NCBI GenBank assembly: GCA_003326205.1
Contig: LWTK01000048.1
Span: forward strand, 51,606 to 115,605
Direction: 5' to 3'
Length of the DNA: 64,000 bases
DNA from: Nostoc sp. ATCC 43529
Lineage (GTDB): Bacteria; Cyanobacteriota; Cyanobacteriia; Cyanobacteriales; Nostocaceae
Shown here: positions 17,563 to 27,800 of the stretch, piece after piece
Numbering within the stretch: position 1 is the first letter of the stretch
Layout of the letters: each line of letters starts with the position of its first letter
Translations under genes and position numbers: made by a program
The notes under the pieces: generated by a model
What the model was told of the DNA's origin: nothing
The model's input: the letters and a program-made list of their open reading frames with translations, nothing else
Database searches by the model: none

Positions 17563-18828
17563 CTATTGGGCACAGTATTTGCGGAAGACAAGGGTAACAT
17601 TGTGTCCGCCAAATCCCAGGGAATTAGATATTGCTACCTCCATTGGTAAAGTAGTTGCGACATGAGGTGAATACTGAAGATCGCACAACGGGTCTGGATT
17701 ATCAAGGTTAGTAGTTGGTGGAACCTTGTCGTGGTAAACCGCCAAGGTTGTTGCTACAGCCTCAATGCCACCAGCAGCACCGAGTAAATGACCAGTCATT
17801 GATTTGGTAGAACTAATGACTGTGGTGTAGGCGTGTTTACCTAAAGCGGTTTTGATCGCCTGAGTTTCTATCGAATCGTTGATGGCTGTACTGGTACCAT
17901 GAGCGTTAACATAACTAACCTGCTCAGGATACACATTGCCATCTTTCAGAGCAAGACGTATTGCTCGGCTAGCTCCTTCGCCCATTACGCTAGGAGTAGT
18001 CATGTGGTAGGCATCACAAGTCATTCCATAGCCAACAATCTCTGCGTAAATATGAGCTCCTCGCTTTAGCGCGTGCTGGAGTTCTTCTAGTAACAATATG
18101 CCGGCTCCTTCACCGAGAACAAAGCCGTCGCGATCGCGATCGAAAGGACGACTGGCGCGGGCTGGATCGTGATTACGTCTAGAGAGGGCGCCAGCAGCAG
18201 AAAAGCCTCCTACAGTCATTGGCGTAATGGCGGCTTCAGTTCCACCACACAACATTGCTTGTGCATAACCTTGCTGAATCAGGCGAAATGCATCGCCGAT
18301 CGCATTGGCGCCAGCAGCACAGGCTGTAACTGGACAAGAGTTAGGGCCTTTGGCGCCGACTGCGATCGCTGTTTGCCCAGCTGCCATATTGGGAATAAAT
18401 AGGGGAATTGTAAACGGTGAGATTCGTTGAGGCCCCTTAGTTAACAGCACTTGGTTCTGTTCTTCTAACCAGTGCATACCTCCTAAACCACTGCCAATGA
18501 TTACACCAACCTGCTCGCAATTGAGGTCAGTAATTTCAAAATTAGCATCACTCAGGGCTTGCCGACTGGCAGCAACAGCAAATTGAGTAAAGCGGACAGT
18601 ACGTTTTGCCTCTTTTTTATCTAGGTAATCCAGTGGTTCAAAACCCTCGACTTCACCAGCAATTTGTGTTTTGTAATTACTGCTATCAAACTGTGTAATA
18701 TGGCTAATGCCATTTTTTCCAGCCAGCAGACCGTCCCAAAATTCAAGTGCTGTGTTCCCCACTGGGGTAATTGCACCGATCCCGGTTACTACTACCCGCT
18801 TCTTTTCGATTGAACCTCCATGTTCCAT
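17563..18828 (-). CDS. Beta-ketoacyl-ACP synthase II (FabF-type), accessory copy
   Basis: Decarboxylative Claisen condensing enzyme extending acyl-ACP with malonyl-ACP. The 421-residue protein has an intact triad: Cys170 in TACAAGANAIGDA, His310 in VNAHGTSTAINDSIET and His347 in MTGHLLGAAGG. It also has the FabF C-terminus SNSLGFGGHNVTLVFRK. Its place beside a KAS III and an ACP-like gene, outside a normal fab operon, marks it as a pathway-specific copy. It could prepare or trim the fatty acyl starter for the FAAL-PKS, which is an inference. Transcribed away from the PKS, in the same direction as the small gene at 18934. Confidence 0.92.
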   Translation of the reverse strand: MEHGGSIEKKRVVVTGIGAITPVGNTALEFWDGLLAGKNGISHITQFDSSNYKTQIAGEVEGFEPLDYLDKKEAKRTVRFTQFAVAASRQALSDANFEITDLNCEQVGVIIGSGLGGMHWLEEQNQVLLTKGPQRISPFTIPLFIPNMAAGQTAIAVGAKGPNSCPVTACAAGANAIGDAFRLIQQGYAQAMLCGGTEAAITPMTVGGFSAAGALSRRNHDPARASRPFDRDRDGFVLGEGAGILLLEELQHALKRGAHIYAEIVGYGMTCDAYHMTTPSVMGEGASRAIRLALKDGNVYPEQVSYVNAHGTSTAINDSIETQAIKTALGKHAYTTVISSTKSMTGHLLGAAGGIEAVATTLAVYHDKVPPTTNLDNPDPLCDLQYSPHVATTLPMEVAISNSLGFGGHNVTLVFRKYCAQ

Positions 18829-18933
18829 ATTTCGTTATCCCATAAACGATAAATTAGAAAATCCTTTATTCTTTGGCAGATGCTCAAGATTTCTGTGTTG
18901 TTTTGCCACTAGAAAAGTTAAATTTAACTATTA

Positions 18934-19299
18934 TTAATTTTGAGTTGAAAACCTAATTCCCGGCTTGCCGTCTACTAAGGTTAGAAGTAAACCACACTTC
19001 CCCTGTAAGTTAGAATCCCAATAATAAATTGGAACTCCAGAGCTACAGGGAAAATCTGTCACTGTTTCTGGTAAATCTTTAAAAGTAATATTTTTCTTCA
19101 CTAAACTAGCTGTTGAAAGAGCTTCAGCTAAAATAAACACTGAGCCGATTTCACTGAGCCTTCTACTTTCAAGTGAAATAATATTGCCAAGCTGAAGTTC
19201 ATGTAATTCTAAATCTGAAAGCTGCAATCCCAAAAGCTTAATATACTTTTGAATTTCCTCTGTCTCTACACCTTGGTGTGTTTGCTGTATTTCCGACAT
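18934..19299 (-). CDS. Hypothetical 121-residue protein
   Basis: Not recognised. An acidic, apparently soluble protein with a helical N-terminal half (EEIQKYIKLLGLQLSDLELHELQLGN) and a strand-rich C-terminal half (GVPIYYWDSNLQGKCGLLLTLVDG). The ATG at 19297-19299 has AGAGG ten bases upstream. It lies about 105 bases upstream of the FabF-like gene on the same strand, so it probably belongs to the same transcript and to the biosynthetic locus. Confidence 0.6.
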   Translation of the reverse strand: MSEIQQTHQGVETEEIQKYIKLLGLQLSDLELHELQLGNIISLESRRLSEIGSVFILAEALSTASLVKKNITFKDLPETVTDFPCSSGVPIYYWDSNLQGKCGLLLTLVDGKPGIRFSTQN

Positions 19300-20158
19300 A
19301 TTTTGTAAGCCTCTAAGATAAAAATATTAGTTCGCGTCGTTGATAAATCTTTCTTGCGTACTTCAAAAACCTGCCCCAAAAACTTGAACTATCTAGATTC
19401 ACCAATATTCCCAAATGAACCTTTAGAGACTTATCACTCTAGAATAAACAACTTATGCAGTTTCAGTAATTTTTTTGATATCAATTCAGATTGAATAGTC
19501 TCTTTAATATTTATGTCTAGAGGCAAAAAATAGTTTCTACGTGCGCTAATCAAATTAGCTAACTCTCAGAGATGATTTATAAATAAAATCTTAAGAATAC
19601 TTAACTCGTTACTAGGTCTGAGTTTCAGCGAATAAGTGCTTTCTTGGCTTAAATTCCTGAAACCCTTACAAAGCAAATACTTTACTTTAGTTTACAAATT
19701 AGCTCTTAGCAACGTTATCCTATTTTACAGCAATTTGCAGTTGAATAGACCACAGTAGGGGCTTTAGCATTGTTGTGCCCTTACGATAATTTAGTATTCA
19801 AGCATGTATTCCATCCAAATGAAAAGCGCTGTAAGCTCTATCTGCAAAGCCAACTCGATGTAAGACAAAAAAACGATATTTTGCATAAAAGAGATATGCA
19901 ACTCTGATTAGTACTTAGCAATTCAAAACTTAGATTTTTGTAGGTTATATACAGAGAGTATGTTTTGAAATGCTGATTATCCTAATATCTCTGTTGCTTT
20001 TGGTGCAATTCAATCAGGCAACAATTCTGACCTTTGTAATTACAAAACAAACAGGTTAAGTTTGGATTGCAAAAAAATGCCTTTGTAAAGATCGTAGATG
20101 AATTACGATTACTTGTATATTGAAGATTTTAACAGTGGAAAAACACAGGAGAATACTT
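19300..20158. other. Long divergent intergenic region of the biosynthetic locus
   Basis: About 860 AT-rich bases between the divergent hypothetical/FabF pair and the ACP-like/KAS III/PKS genes. No gene, tandem repeat or clear hairpin is visible. It is the natural place for the promoters of both arms of the cluster, but I cannot place boxes reliably. Confidence 0.5.
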
Positions 20159-20404
20159 ATGAACGAACAAGAAATATTTAACAGAGTCCAAGCTGTAATT
20201 GCAGATGAACTGGCTAGCGAACAACAAAAAATAACGCTCAATGCTAATTTTATTCAAGATTTAGGGGCAGATTATTTAGACTTATTGACAGTGTTGCAAG
20301 CGTTAGAAGATGTTTTTGCAATCAAAATTCCTAAAAAGGATGTAGAGCAATTTTTAACAGTGCAGCAAATCGTTAATTACATGGGTCAAAAAGTTGTTGC
20401 TTGA
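20159..20404 (+). CDS. Acyl-carrier-protein-like protein lacking the phosphopantetheine serine
   Basis: An 81-residue four-helix ACP homologue that aligns along its whole length with FabD/FabF-interacting ACPs (NANFIQDLGADYLDLLTVLQALEDVFAIKIP). The invariant Ser of the DSL motif is Tyr39 (codon TAT; a Ser TCT would differ by one base), so it cannot carry 4'-phosphopantetheine. Helix II recognition residues are otherwise kept. The start at 20159 is set by AGGAGA six bases upstream. The KAS III gene follows after nine bases, implying co-translation. It may be a scaffold or regulatory pseudo-ACP, or a recently inactivated one. Confidence 0.88.
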   Translation: MNEQEIFNRVQAVIADELASEQQKITLNANFIQDLGADYLDLLTVLQALEDVFAIKIPKKDVEQFLTVQQIVNYMGQKVVA

Positions 20405-20413
20405 GTTTTACTT

Positions 20414-21424
20414 ATGATCGATAAAGACGCTAAATTGCCATTTGTTCAATTGACGGGTGTAGGTAAAGCGGTACCCGATCAAGTTTTAACTAACAATCAT
20501 CTAGCAAGCTTGGTAGCTACTTCCGATGAATGGATTTCAAGCCGAACAGGAATTAAGCAGCGAAGAGTACTAGCACCTGAGCAATCCCTGACCGAATTAG
20601 CAGCGATCGCAGCTCATAATGCCTTGCAACAGGCCGGACGTTCAGCTTTAGATGTAGACCTTTTAATCTTGGCAACTTCCACTCCAGAAGACTTATTTGG
20701 TGGAGCAACGCGAGTACAACGGGAATTAGGAGCGGCTCGTGCAGTAGCTTTTGACTTGACAGCTGCTTGTTCCGGCTTTATTTTTGCCCTAGCTACTGCC
20801 AGCCAGTATATTCAAACAGGCAAATACCAAACTGTACTGGTTATCGGGGCGGATGCTTTATCTCGTTGGACTGATTGGACAGATCGGACAACCTGTGTCT
20901 TGTTTGGAGATGCTGCTGGGGCTGTAGTCATGGAAGCAGCCGCCACACCAGGACTAATTGGGTTTGAATTGCGCTCCGATGGTATGGGATCTGAAGATTT
21001 AGCGATCGCTTCTCAAACAGAGCCAATTCCATTGACAACAGGGATAGCTGCTAGCCGCGCCCATTTCTCAACACTGGCGATGAATGGATCGCAAGTATAC
21101 CGTTTTGCTGTTGCGGCTGTTCCCGATCTCATCCAAAAAACCCTTCTTCAGCATGATATTGCACCAGAACAGGTAAAGGGTTATTTTCTTCATCAAGCCA
21201 ACCAACGCATTCTTGACGCCGTTGCCCAACGATTGAATATTCCTAGCGAGCGAGTGGCAAGTAATGTTGCTCGTTATGGTAATACCTCAAGTGCTTCAGT
21301 ACCATTGGTTTTAGAAGAATGGAGCAGTAGATCTCGCTTACAACCTGAAGACTTAATTGTTCTGGCAGGATTTGGTGCTGGCTTAAGTTGGGGAGCAATG
21401 GTTGTTCGCTGGGGTAGATTTTGA
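20414..21424 (+). CDS. Beta-ketoacyl-ACP synthase III-like enzyme (FabH family)
   Basis: Thiolase-fold condensing or acyl-transfer enzyme of 336 residues. The Cys-His-Asn triad is present: Cys119 in LTAACSGF, His in FLHQANQRI, Asn in RYGNTSSASVP. The N-terminus has the FabH signature SDEWISSRTGIKQRR. It is placed nine bases after the pseudo-ACP gene and ahead of the FAAL-PKS, so it is a pathway copy. It could prime a chain or transfer an acyl group onto a nucleophile, as CerJ- or DarB-type relatives do (family knowledge). Repeats separate it from the PKS gene. Confidence 0.92.
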   Translation: MIDKDAKLPFVQLTGVGKAVPDQVLTNNHLASLVATSDEWISSRTGIKQRRVLAPEQSLTELAAIAAHNALQQAGRSALDVDLLILATSTPEDLFGGATRVQRELGAARAVAFDLTAACSGFIFALATASQYIQTGKYQTVLVIGADALSRWTDWTDRTTCVLFGDAAGAVVMEAAATPGLIGFELRSDGMGSEDLAIASQTEPIPLTTGIAASRAHFSTLAMNGSQVYRFAVAAVPDLIQKTLLQHDIAPEQVKGYFLHQANQRILDAVAQRLNIPSERVASNVARYGNTSSASVPLVLEEWSSRSRLQPEDLIVLAGFGAGLSWGAMVVRWGRF

Positions 21425-21452
21425 CGTTCCAGCTATGTTAAAGAATTTTAAT

Positions 21453-21626
21453 GTAGGGTGTGTTGTCTTGTCGCACAGGGCAACGCACCCTCAACAATCC
21501 AAGGTGCGTTAGCCTATGGCATAACACACCCTACTGGCACGGCCAGGCTAAAATAGTGCATAAAATTTAGCTCTTGTGGGGTGGGCATCCTGCCCGCCCG
21601 GACGGGTGAGGACACCCATCCCACAA
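21453..21626. repeat. Two dispersed cyanobacterial palindromic repeats
   Basis: The 466-base gap between KAS III and the FAAL-PKS holds a GTAGGGTGTGTT...AACACACCCTAC repeat (21453-21534), with an inner GCGTT/AACGC palindrome. It also holds a TTGTGGGGTGGGCATCC...CCATCCCACAA repeat (about 21574-21626). Both designs recur in Nostocales genomes. A related copy of the first lies near 32609-32650. No gene is present. Confidence 0.7.
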
Positions 21627-21890
21627 TAAAATTTATTGCAACATTTTAGTCTTGTCACATTACTACACCTCGCCTAATCTCTTCATATAAATGAAATTTT
21701 TCTCGCAGACTTCCTCATATTTATTGCATAAATGCCATAGAAGGAAGTGATAGATATTAAAGCTACAAGGAAAGAATAAAACTCTTGCACTCCTTGTATT
21801 AGGAACTGATAAAAATTGTAAATTTGGCTGTGAATGACAAAAGCCAAAAAAATGCAATCAATTTAGCTTGAAGTTTCAATGAACCATTAA

Positions 21891-24800
21891 ATGTCTACAT
21901 ATTTAAATTATCCTGAACAAAAAATGCAGAATTTCACAACTTTAGTAGAACTTCTTCAATACAGAGCAAAGCATCAAGGCAACCAGAAAGCTTATATTTT
22001 TCTACAGGATGGAGAAGTAGAAACAGATTACTTGACTTACGAACAGCTGGATCGACAAGCGAGAGCAATTGCTACCAAACTACAGTCTTTAAATGCAGTC
22101 GGCGAACGAGCTTTACTACTGTATTCTCCAGGTTTAGAGTTTATTTCAGCTTTTTTTGGGTGTTTATATGCTGGAGCGATCGCAGTTCCGGCTTATCCAC
22201 CCCGCCGCAATCAAAAAATGTCGCGGTTACAGTCAATTATCTCTGATTCCCAATCATCGATCGCACTCACATCAACTTCTTTATTAGCAGATATTCAGAG
22301 TCGTCTGAGTGAAGAAACAGAATCAGCGGCAATGCACTTGTTAGCCACAGATAGTATTACCAAAGATTTGGCAGCAGATTGGCAAAAACCAGTAATTGGC
22401 AGTGATACTTTAGCTTTTCTCCAATACACTTCTGGTTCAACCTCAACACCCAAAGGTGTAATGGTCAGCCACCGTAATTTACTGCACACATTGGCCGATC
22501 TCCATATTGGTTGGAACCACACCCCAGAAAGCGTGATGGTCAGTTGGCTACCTACTTTCCATGACTTAGGACTGATTTATGGAGTCCTAGAGCCATTACG
22601 CTTTGGGTTTCCCTGTTATTTAATGCCTCCTGCTTCCTTTCTCCAAAAACCTCTGCGTTGGCTAGAAGCAATCTCGCGTTACGGTGGTACTCATAGCGCT
22701 GCACCTAACTTTGCTTACGATCTATGCGTAGATAAAATTTCTGAAGAGCAAAAGGCAAAGTTAGACCTGAGTACCTGGAAAATGGGACTCAATGCTGCCG
22801 AACCCATTTCACCTCAAACACTTGAGCGATTTATCAAAGCATTTGCAGTTTCTGGTTTCAACGCAGATACTCTCTGCCCAGGATACGGTCTTGCCGAAAC
22901 TACACTTAAAGTCTCTACAGTTCATTGTGGCAAGCCGACTGTTCTGTTTCATGTCTGTCCTACAGATTTTGAACAGCATCGTGTGGTTGCAGTTTCTCCT
23001 GATTCAGAAAATTGTCAAACCTGGGTTGGTTGTGGTGAAGTCGCTTTAGATACAAAAATTGTTATTGCTAACCCTGAGAGTCTAACTCGTTGCGCTTCTG
23101 ATGAAGTCGGTGAAATTTGGGTTGCAGGTAGTTGTGTCGCTCAAGGTTACTGGAATCGCCCTCAAGTTACAGAAGAAACATTCCACGCTTATTTAGCTGA
23201 CACAGGGGAAGGGCCTTTCTTACGGACTGGAGATTTGGGCTTTTTAATCGATGGGCAACTGTGCGTTACCGGACGACTCAAAGATTTGATTATTATCGGT
23301 GGTAAAAACCACTATCCCCAAGACATTGAACGCACAGTTGAAGCTTGCCACCCAGCATTAAAACCAAACTGCGGTGCAGCATTTTCTGTAAGCGTTGGCT
23401 CTGAAGAACGCCTGGTAATTGCTCAAGAAGTAGAACGCTCTCACTTACGAAAGCTCAATGTTACAGAAGTGATGAGCGCGATTCGCAAAGCAGTATCAGA
23501 GCAACACGAACTGCAAGTTTATGCAATTGTCTTGCTGAAAACTGCAAGCATCCCGAAAACTTCTAGCGGTAAGATTCAGCGCCGAGCCTGTCAAGCTGGT
23601 TTTTTGGCAAATAGTCTAGATGTGGTGGAATCTTGGCAGGAGAATGCAGCGCCACAATTACCAACAAATCAACAACCAGCAAACATTAGCCAGAGCAAGC
23701 CTGTTGTCGCCCAACCTAGAAATCAACAGAAGTTGCAAGCAGCAGAAGAGATTGAAAAGTGGCTAGTAGCCAGGATTGCCGAAAGACTGGGAATTAGCAC
23801 CCAAGAAATTGACATTCAGCAACCCCTAGTTGAATATGGCTTGAGTTCCTTAGCGGCTGTGGGTATTTCTGGCGAATTACAAGAATTACTGGGACGCTCA
23901 CTGTCTCCAACCCTGTTATATGATTATTCGACTATTGAAAGCCTTGCTTTATATTTAGGTGGTGTAGACACAAAAATTAATCAGCCAGAAACTAATCAAT
24001 TACCTACAGATAAAGAAGCAATAGCTATTATTGGTGCAGGCTGTCGTTTTCCTGGCAGCAAAGATATACCTAGCTTTTTGGAACTATTGCGTAATGGTAC
24101 TGATGCTGTCACCAAAGTATCATCCTCACGTTGGGACAACAGTACATTATCAAACCAAGTTCATACTACTTGGGGTGGTTTCATCGAACAAGTCGATCGC
24201 TTCGATCCACAATTTTTTGGGATTTCTCCTCGTGAAGCCGAGTTAATGGATCCCCAACAACGGTTACTGTTAGAGGTAAGTTGGGAAGCTTTAGAAAATG
24301 CTGGACGTGCCCGCGAACAAATTGCCGGGACTCAAACTGCGGTCTTCATTGGCATCAGCACTAATGATTATTCTCGATTGCTATCTAAATATTCCAATCC
24401 CACAGATGCTTACACTGGTACTGGTAATGCTTTTAGCATCGCGGCTAACCGCCTATCCTATCTGCTAGATTTACGAGGCCCCAGTTGGGCAGTAGATACA
24501 GCCTGTTCTTCCTCTCTGGTGGCGCTGCACCAAGCTTGCCAAAGTCTGCGTCAAGGGGAATGTAATTTGGCTTTAGCTGGTGGTGTGAATTTAGTCCTGA
24601 CTCCTGATTTAAATATCACTTTCTCCAACGCCGGCATGTTATCGGCTGATGGACGATGCAAAACTTTTGATACCAGTGCTAACGGTTATGTACGGGGTGA
24701 AGGTTGTGGTGTTATCGTTCTTAAGCGCCTTTCAGACGCAGTTCGGGATGGAGACAATATTCTCGCTGTGGTTAGAGGTTCAGCAGTTAACCAAGATGGT

Positions 24801-27800
24801 CATAGCAATGGACTGACCGCACCCAATGGCTTGGCACAACAGGCTGTAATTCGTCAAGCGCTGCAAAATGCCAAAGTGCAACCTTCACAAATCAGCTATG
24901 TAGAAGCTCACGGTACTGGCACCTCTTTGGGAGATCCCATTGAGTTCAATTCTCTGGCCGCAGTCCTCATGGAAGACCGCACCCCACAACAGCCGTGCTT
25001 TATTGGCTCAGTCAAAACTAATATTGGTCACTTAGAAGCGGCTGCGGGGATTGCTGGTTTGATTAAGGTAACACTTTCGTTACAGCATAAAGAAATTTTC
25101 CCTCATTTACACCTGACAACAGTTAATCCTTTGATTGCCACAGAAGGAACACCATTAGCGATTCCGACGCAACTGCAACCTTGGAAACTTGACAAAGAGC
25201 GGCGTTTGGCTGGTATTAGTTCCTTTGGTTTTGGCGGTACAAATGCTCATATTATCTTGGAGGAATATCAAGTTCCTGCCCAGGTTGAATCGAAATTTAA
25301 ACGTCCCCAACATATTTGGACTATCTCTGCAAAAAGTGAAACAGCTTTACGGGAACTGGCACAAAGACATGCTGCTTATCTCCAGCTACATCCTGAGACA
25401 TCCTTGGCAGATAACTGTTACACGGTCAATACTGGAAGGTCGCAATTTGACTTGCGCCTCGCTACTGTTGCAGAATCTACTGAGCAATTACATACACAAT
25501 TAGCTGCTTTTGCCACTGGTAATCAAACTGCTAATTTGTTAACTGGACAAGTCGATAAAAGCCAGCGGGCGAAAATAGCATTTCTCTTTACCGGCCAAGG
25601 CGCACAGTATATTGGTATGGGTCGCGAACTTTACAATACCCAACCCACATTTAAAAGGATTGTGGACGAATGCGATCGCATTTTGCATCCTCTCCTTGGC
25701 AAGTCCATCCTAGAAATTTTATATCCAGCAACAGAAAGTTCTCTATTAGATGAAACTGCCTACACCCAACCTGCTTTATTTGTGCTAGAATACGCCCTTG
25801 CCAAATTGTGGCAATCTTGGGGAATCGTTCCAAAAGCCTTGATGGGTCATAGTTTGGGTGAATATGTTGCAGCTTGTATAGCTGGAGTATTTAGTTTAGA
25901 GGATGCTTTAAAACTCATTGCCTCTAGAGCAAGTCTGATGCAGGCTCTACCGCAAGATGGAGAGATGGTTGCAGTGTTCGCCTCTGAGGCACAAGTCACA
26001 GCAGTTATTGAACCTTATGCACAAGAAATAGCGATCGCATCCGTTAATGGTACAACTAATATTGTCATCTCTGGGAAACGGCAAGCAATAAATCAAGCGA
26101 TCGCTCTTTTCCAAGCACAAGGCATCAAGAGCAAGAACTTACGTGTTTCCCATGCTTTCCACTCACCTTTGATGGAGCCGATATTAGCTGAGTTTTACCA
26201 GATAGCCAGTCAAGTTAGTTATTCTCTGCCGCAAATTAACATTATTTCCAATGTTACTGGCGAAATTGCCACCACAGAAATTACCACTCCAGAATACTGG
26301 TGTCGCCATTTACGGCAAGCTGTCAGATTTGCTGACGGTATGAAGACTTTAGAACAACAAGGTTACAATGTCTTTGTAGAAATTGGGCCAAAACCAACTT
26401 TATTGGCAATGGGTCGCCACTGTCTACCCGAAGCATCTGCAACTTGGTTAGCAAGTCTGCGTCCAGGGCAATCAGATTGGCAAATTCTTCTCCAAAGCTT
26501 GGCAGAACTGTATGTGCGCGGTGTCGCTATCAACTGGCGCAGCTTTGATGCAGATTATTCTCGGCGACTACTACAACTACCAACTTATCCATTCCAAAGA
26601 CAACGCTACTGGCTAGACTCGCTAGATGCACCACGCCCAACTCACCTAGAAACTGCTTTTAAAGATTGGCTCTACCAAGTGGAATGGCAACCCCAACCCC
26701 GCACAGTTGTAGAATTAACAGCAACTCCAGTAGAATCTCGCGGATATTGGTTAATATTTACTGACAAAAACACTGGCGTGAGTTCAGCACTCACAACTTT
26801 GTTAGAACAACGCCAAGAAACTTGTATTCAAGTTTTTGCTGGTGCAGCCTATGAAACTACCAAAGCCGGAAGCTGGACGATTAATCCCACCCAACTACCA
26901 GACTTTCAAAGGTTATTGCAGGAAGTACAGGAAAGTAATCATCTGCCATTGCGTGGTATTGTCCACTGTTGGAGTCTTGATAGTACACCCGTAGCAAAAA
27001 CCACAATTGATTCCCTACAAGCCGACCAAATCCAAAATTGTGGCAGCATACTCTATTTAGTACAGGCATTAAGCGCAGCTAAAATTAGTTCATCGCCACG
27101 GTTGTGGTTAGTTACCCAAAATGCACAACCTGTAGAATTATCTAATAACACCTTAGCAGTGGCTCAAGCACCTGTATTAGGACTTGGTAAAGTAGTAGCC
27201 TTAGAACATCCAGAAATTTGGGGAGGAAGCATCGATTTACCTCCAACCAACTCAACTGAAGCCGCTAGCTACTGTTTAGAAGCACTGCTGCAACCAGAAC
27301 CGGAAAATGCGATCGCTTTCCGTAATGGACAACGCTATCTCCCTCGCCTAGTGCAAAGTGAAAGTGCATTAGCTCAGACAAAATCTCTCAAAATCCACTC
27401 TGATGCTACTTATTTAATCACAGGTGGTTTTGGTGGTTTAGGACTCCAACTAGCACAATGGATTGTCAACCAAGGCGCAAAACACCTGGTATTGCTAGGA
27501 CGTAAAGCCCCTTCATCAGCAGCAACGCAACAAATTAATGCATTACGTGAAGCTGGCGCCGAGATTATTGAAGCCCAAGCTGATATATCTCAAGTTAAAG
27601 ATTTGCAAAAAATCTTAGTAGACATTGGCCAGAAATTACCACCACTCAAGGGGATAATTCACCTAGCAGGAATCTTGGATGATGGGACATTACTCAGACA
27701 AGATTGGCAACGTTTTGCTAAAGTAATGGCTCCCAAAGTTGCAGGTGCATGGAATTTACACTCTCAAACGCAAAATCTACCTTTAGACTTCTTCGTTCTG

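Noticed and set aside
20159..20404. Functional ACP of the pathway
   Set aside because: The phosphopantetheine-bearing Ser is Tyr, so it cannot be a normal carrier as sequenced.
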